Assembly: GCA_017613855.1 (NCBI GenBank)
Contig: JAGACY010000170.1
Span: 1 to 12,227, forward strand
Length of the DNA: 12,227 nt
Reading direction: 5' to 3'
Source of the DNA: Pseudomonadota bacterium
GTDB lineage: Bacteria; Myxococcota; Bradymonadia; UBA4248
A program made the translations under genes and the position numbers. Of this stretch, positions 11,139 to 12,227 are shown in pieces. The notes beneath the pieces were generated by a model, which ran no database searches, had not been told where the DNA came from, and was given only the letters and a program-made list of their open reading frames with translations. The first letter of the stretch is position 1, and each line of letters starts with the position of its first letter.

Positions 11139-12227
11139 TTAATAAACGAACGCGATATTAAACAGGAATTTCGTATAGTTCTTCGAGGGGCTGATCGTAT
11201 CGAACCAGGGGAAACGAATCGACTTGTTGTCGGCGGTTTTCCAGGGCTGTGTACTCGACATGCCCAAAGTCAGCGTCAAATACTTGATCGGTGAATAATT
11301 CAAAGAGAGCGTACCCTGGCTGTATTGTTTATGGCCGCGGCCAACCTTTGAATACATGCCTACAAACTCATCATCCTTGCTGATGGTGCCATTATCGTAG
11401 GTCCAGATATCAGAGAAACCAAAGCCGACGACAAGGGACAGTTCCTTGATAAACTGATATTTGAGAGCAAACATATTGAGGAGCTGAATTTCGTCAAGGA
11501 CACCGCCAGCCGCCACATCGTGCACACCCAAAAGCTCATTCCCGGTCGAACGCGACAGAATATCGACTTCGCTCGGGTCATACGTCGAGCTCGTATATTC
11601 ATGGAAGGAATGTGCATAAGTAATGGCATATCCAAATGAAAGTCCAGCCAGTCCGATATCAAATCCCAACGTTGGCGCAATCGTCGTGTAAAGATTCTCA
11701 CTTATCGAAGCTTTCGAAGTCGGCAAAGTAAAGTCTAAGCCAGCCGTAAATCCAACGTGGAACTTGTCTTCCTTCTCATCGTACGACCAGATATCGCGGG
11801 CAAGTCCAATCGTCGTATCGGCCCAGCGGAATTCGTATTGTCCATTGGTACCACCGGCTTTACTCATCCACTGGCTGAATCCGGTTTGGGCAACGATCGT
11901 CACATCGATGACAGGAATTTCGTACGACGCACCAAAAGCAAAGGCAAAGCGCGAACGAATTTTACGGGCATATTCGTGTTTCGTAAAGGCACCCAGACCG
12001 AGATCGAAGGAAGCATTCGCAAAGACATGCCAACTCTTGTCGTCTTTGTCTTCATCATCACCGTCTTTGGCTTTGCCTTCGGCATCGACGGCAGATTCAT
12101 CTTTCTCAGGCGGAACATACACATACTTGCCAACTTCGCCCGCATTAAAGCGTCTCTGTGCCTCTTCGAGCTTCTCATTTTTAAGCTGTGCCTCGGTTTT
12201 TCCCGATTCATCCACAGGTGCAGATGC
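11139..12227 (-). CDS. Outer-membrane beta-barrel protein (5' truncated by window edge)
   Basis: The frame is open to the right edge; 362 residues are visible. The first residues, ASAPVDESGK, look like the end of a signal peptide with an ASA cleavage site, so the true start lies just outside; the GTG at 12215 is probably internal. A charged segment follows (EAQLKNEKLEEAQRRFNAGEVG) and then an acidic low-complexity linker of Asp, Glu and Lys. From about residue 67 the sequence alternates polar and hydrophobic residues in amphipathic strands (WHVFANASFDLGLGAF, KFHVGFTAGLDFTL, LSLVVGFGFSDIW, KYLTLTLGMSS). It ends FLFNIAFVY, with the C-terminal aromatic residue recognised by the BAM machinery. 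It is probably a transporter-like or structural barrel of unknown substrate. The barrel call is good; the specific family is not recognised. It converges on the AAA+ operon and has its own terminator. Confidence 0.8.
   Translation of the reverse strand, partial: ASAPVDESGKTEAQLKNEKLEEAQRRFNAGEVGKYVYVPPEKDESAVDAEGKAKDGDDEDKDDKSWHVFANASFDLGLGAFTKHEYARKIRSRFAFAFGASYEIPVIDVTIVAQTGFSQWMSKAGGTNGQYEFRWADTTIGLARDIWSYDEKEDKFHVGFTAGLDFTLPTSKASISENLYTTIAPTLGFDIGLAGLSFGYAITYAHSFHEYTSSTYDPSEVDILSRSTGNELLGVHDVAAGGVLDEIQLLNMFALKYQFIKELSLVVGFGFSDIWTYDNGTISKDDEFVGMYSKVGRGHKQYSQGTLSLNYSPIKYLTLTLGMSSTQPWKTADNKSIRFPWFDTISPSKNYTKFLFNIAFVY

Overview
The window looks like a chromosomal stretch of a Gram-negative bacterium. 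It encodes two lipoproteins with lipoboxes, an outer-membrane-type beta-barrel and sigma-54 (rpoN). Base composition is moderate (close to half G+C by eye). The iron-sulfur EFR1-type protein at the left edge hints at an anaerobic or low-oxygen lifestyle. The combination of yebC next to ruvC, rpoN, a HEAT-like lipoprotein and a winged-helix/AAA+ ATPase fits a deltaproteobacterial lineage (Myxococcota or Bradymonadota-like). That placement is inference, not proof.

Layout, left to right: the 3' part of an EFR1-type 2x[4Fe-4S] ferredoxin (+); a repeat-filled gap; rpoN (+); more repeats; mntP manganese exporter (+); a strongly folded intergenic element; a DUF3332-like lipoprotein (+) with its own terminator; a gap of about 540 bp holding a four-hairpin GC-rich element and further repeats; ruvC and yebC (-) separated by a terminator; a gap of about 460 bp of repeats ending in a good sigma-70 promoter; a 594-aa HEAT-like lipoprotein (+) with terminator; a two-gene operon of a winged-helix/tandem-AAA+ ATPase and an unknown helical partner overlapping by ATGA; and, convergent with it, an outer-membrane beta-barrel gene (-) that runs off the right edge.

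The genes are mostly housekeeping or single-gene units. The most distinctive feature is the intergenic DNA. At least ten short tandem arrays with an exact 7-bp period occur (units such as TTGCGCA, TTGCTAA, TTCCGCA, CAGTTAG, TGCTCAC), six of them bounded at both ends by AATT. They are interleaved with six copies of a non-tandem module, TTAGCTTCAGA-N8-TTAGTTTTGCA. The 8-bp spacer is invariant in length and variable in sequence, and every copy has the same orientation. These modules sit against gene ends: one array supplies the stop codon of ruvC, one module ends directly at the putative TTG start of mntP, and one array forms the leader of the AAA+ gene. This is a candidate undescribed composite interspersed repeat family, comparable in form to the heptameric STRR repeats known from heterocystous cyanobacteria.

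The most interesting protein-coding unit is the AAA+ operon at 8129-11049. The ATPase resembles those accompanying extracellular contractile injection systems, but no other injection-system gene is present here. I saw no tRNA, rRNA, CRISPR array, transposase or integrase.
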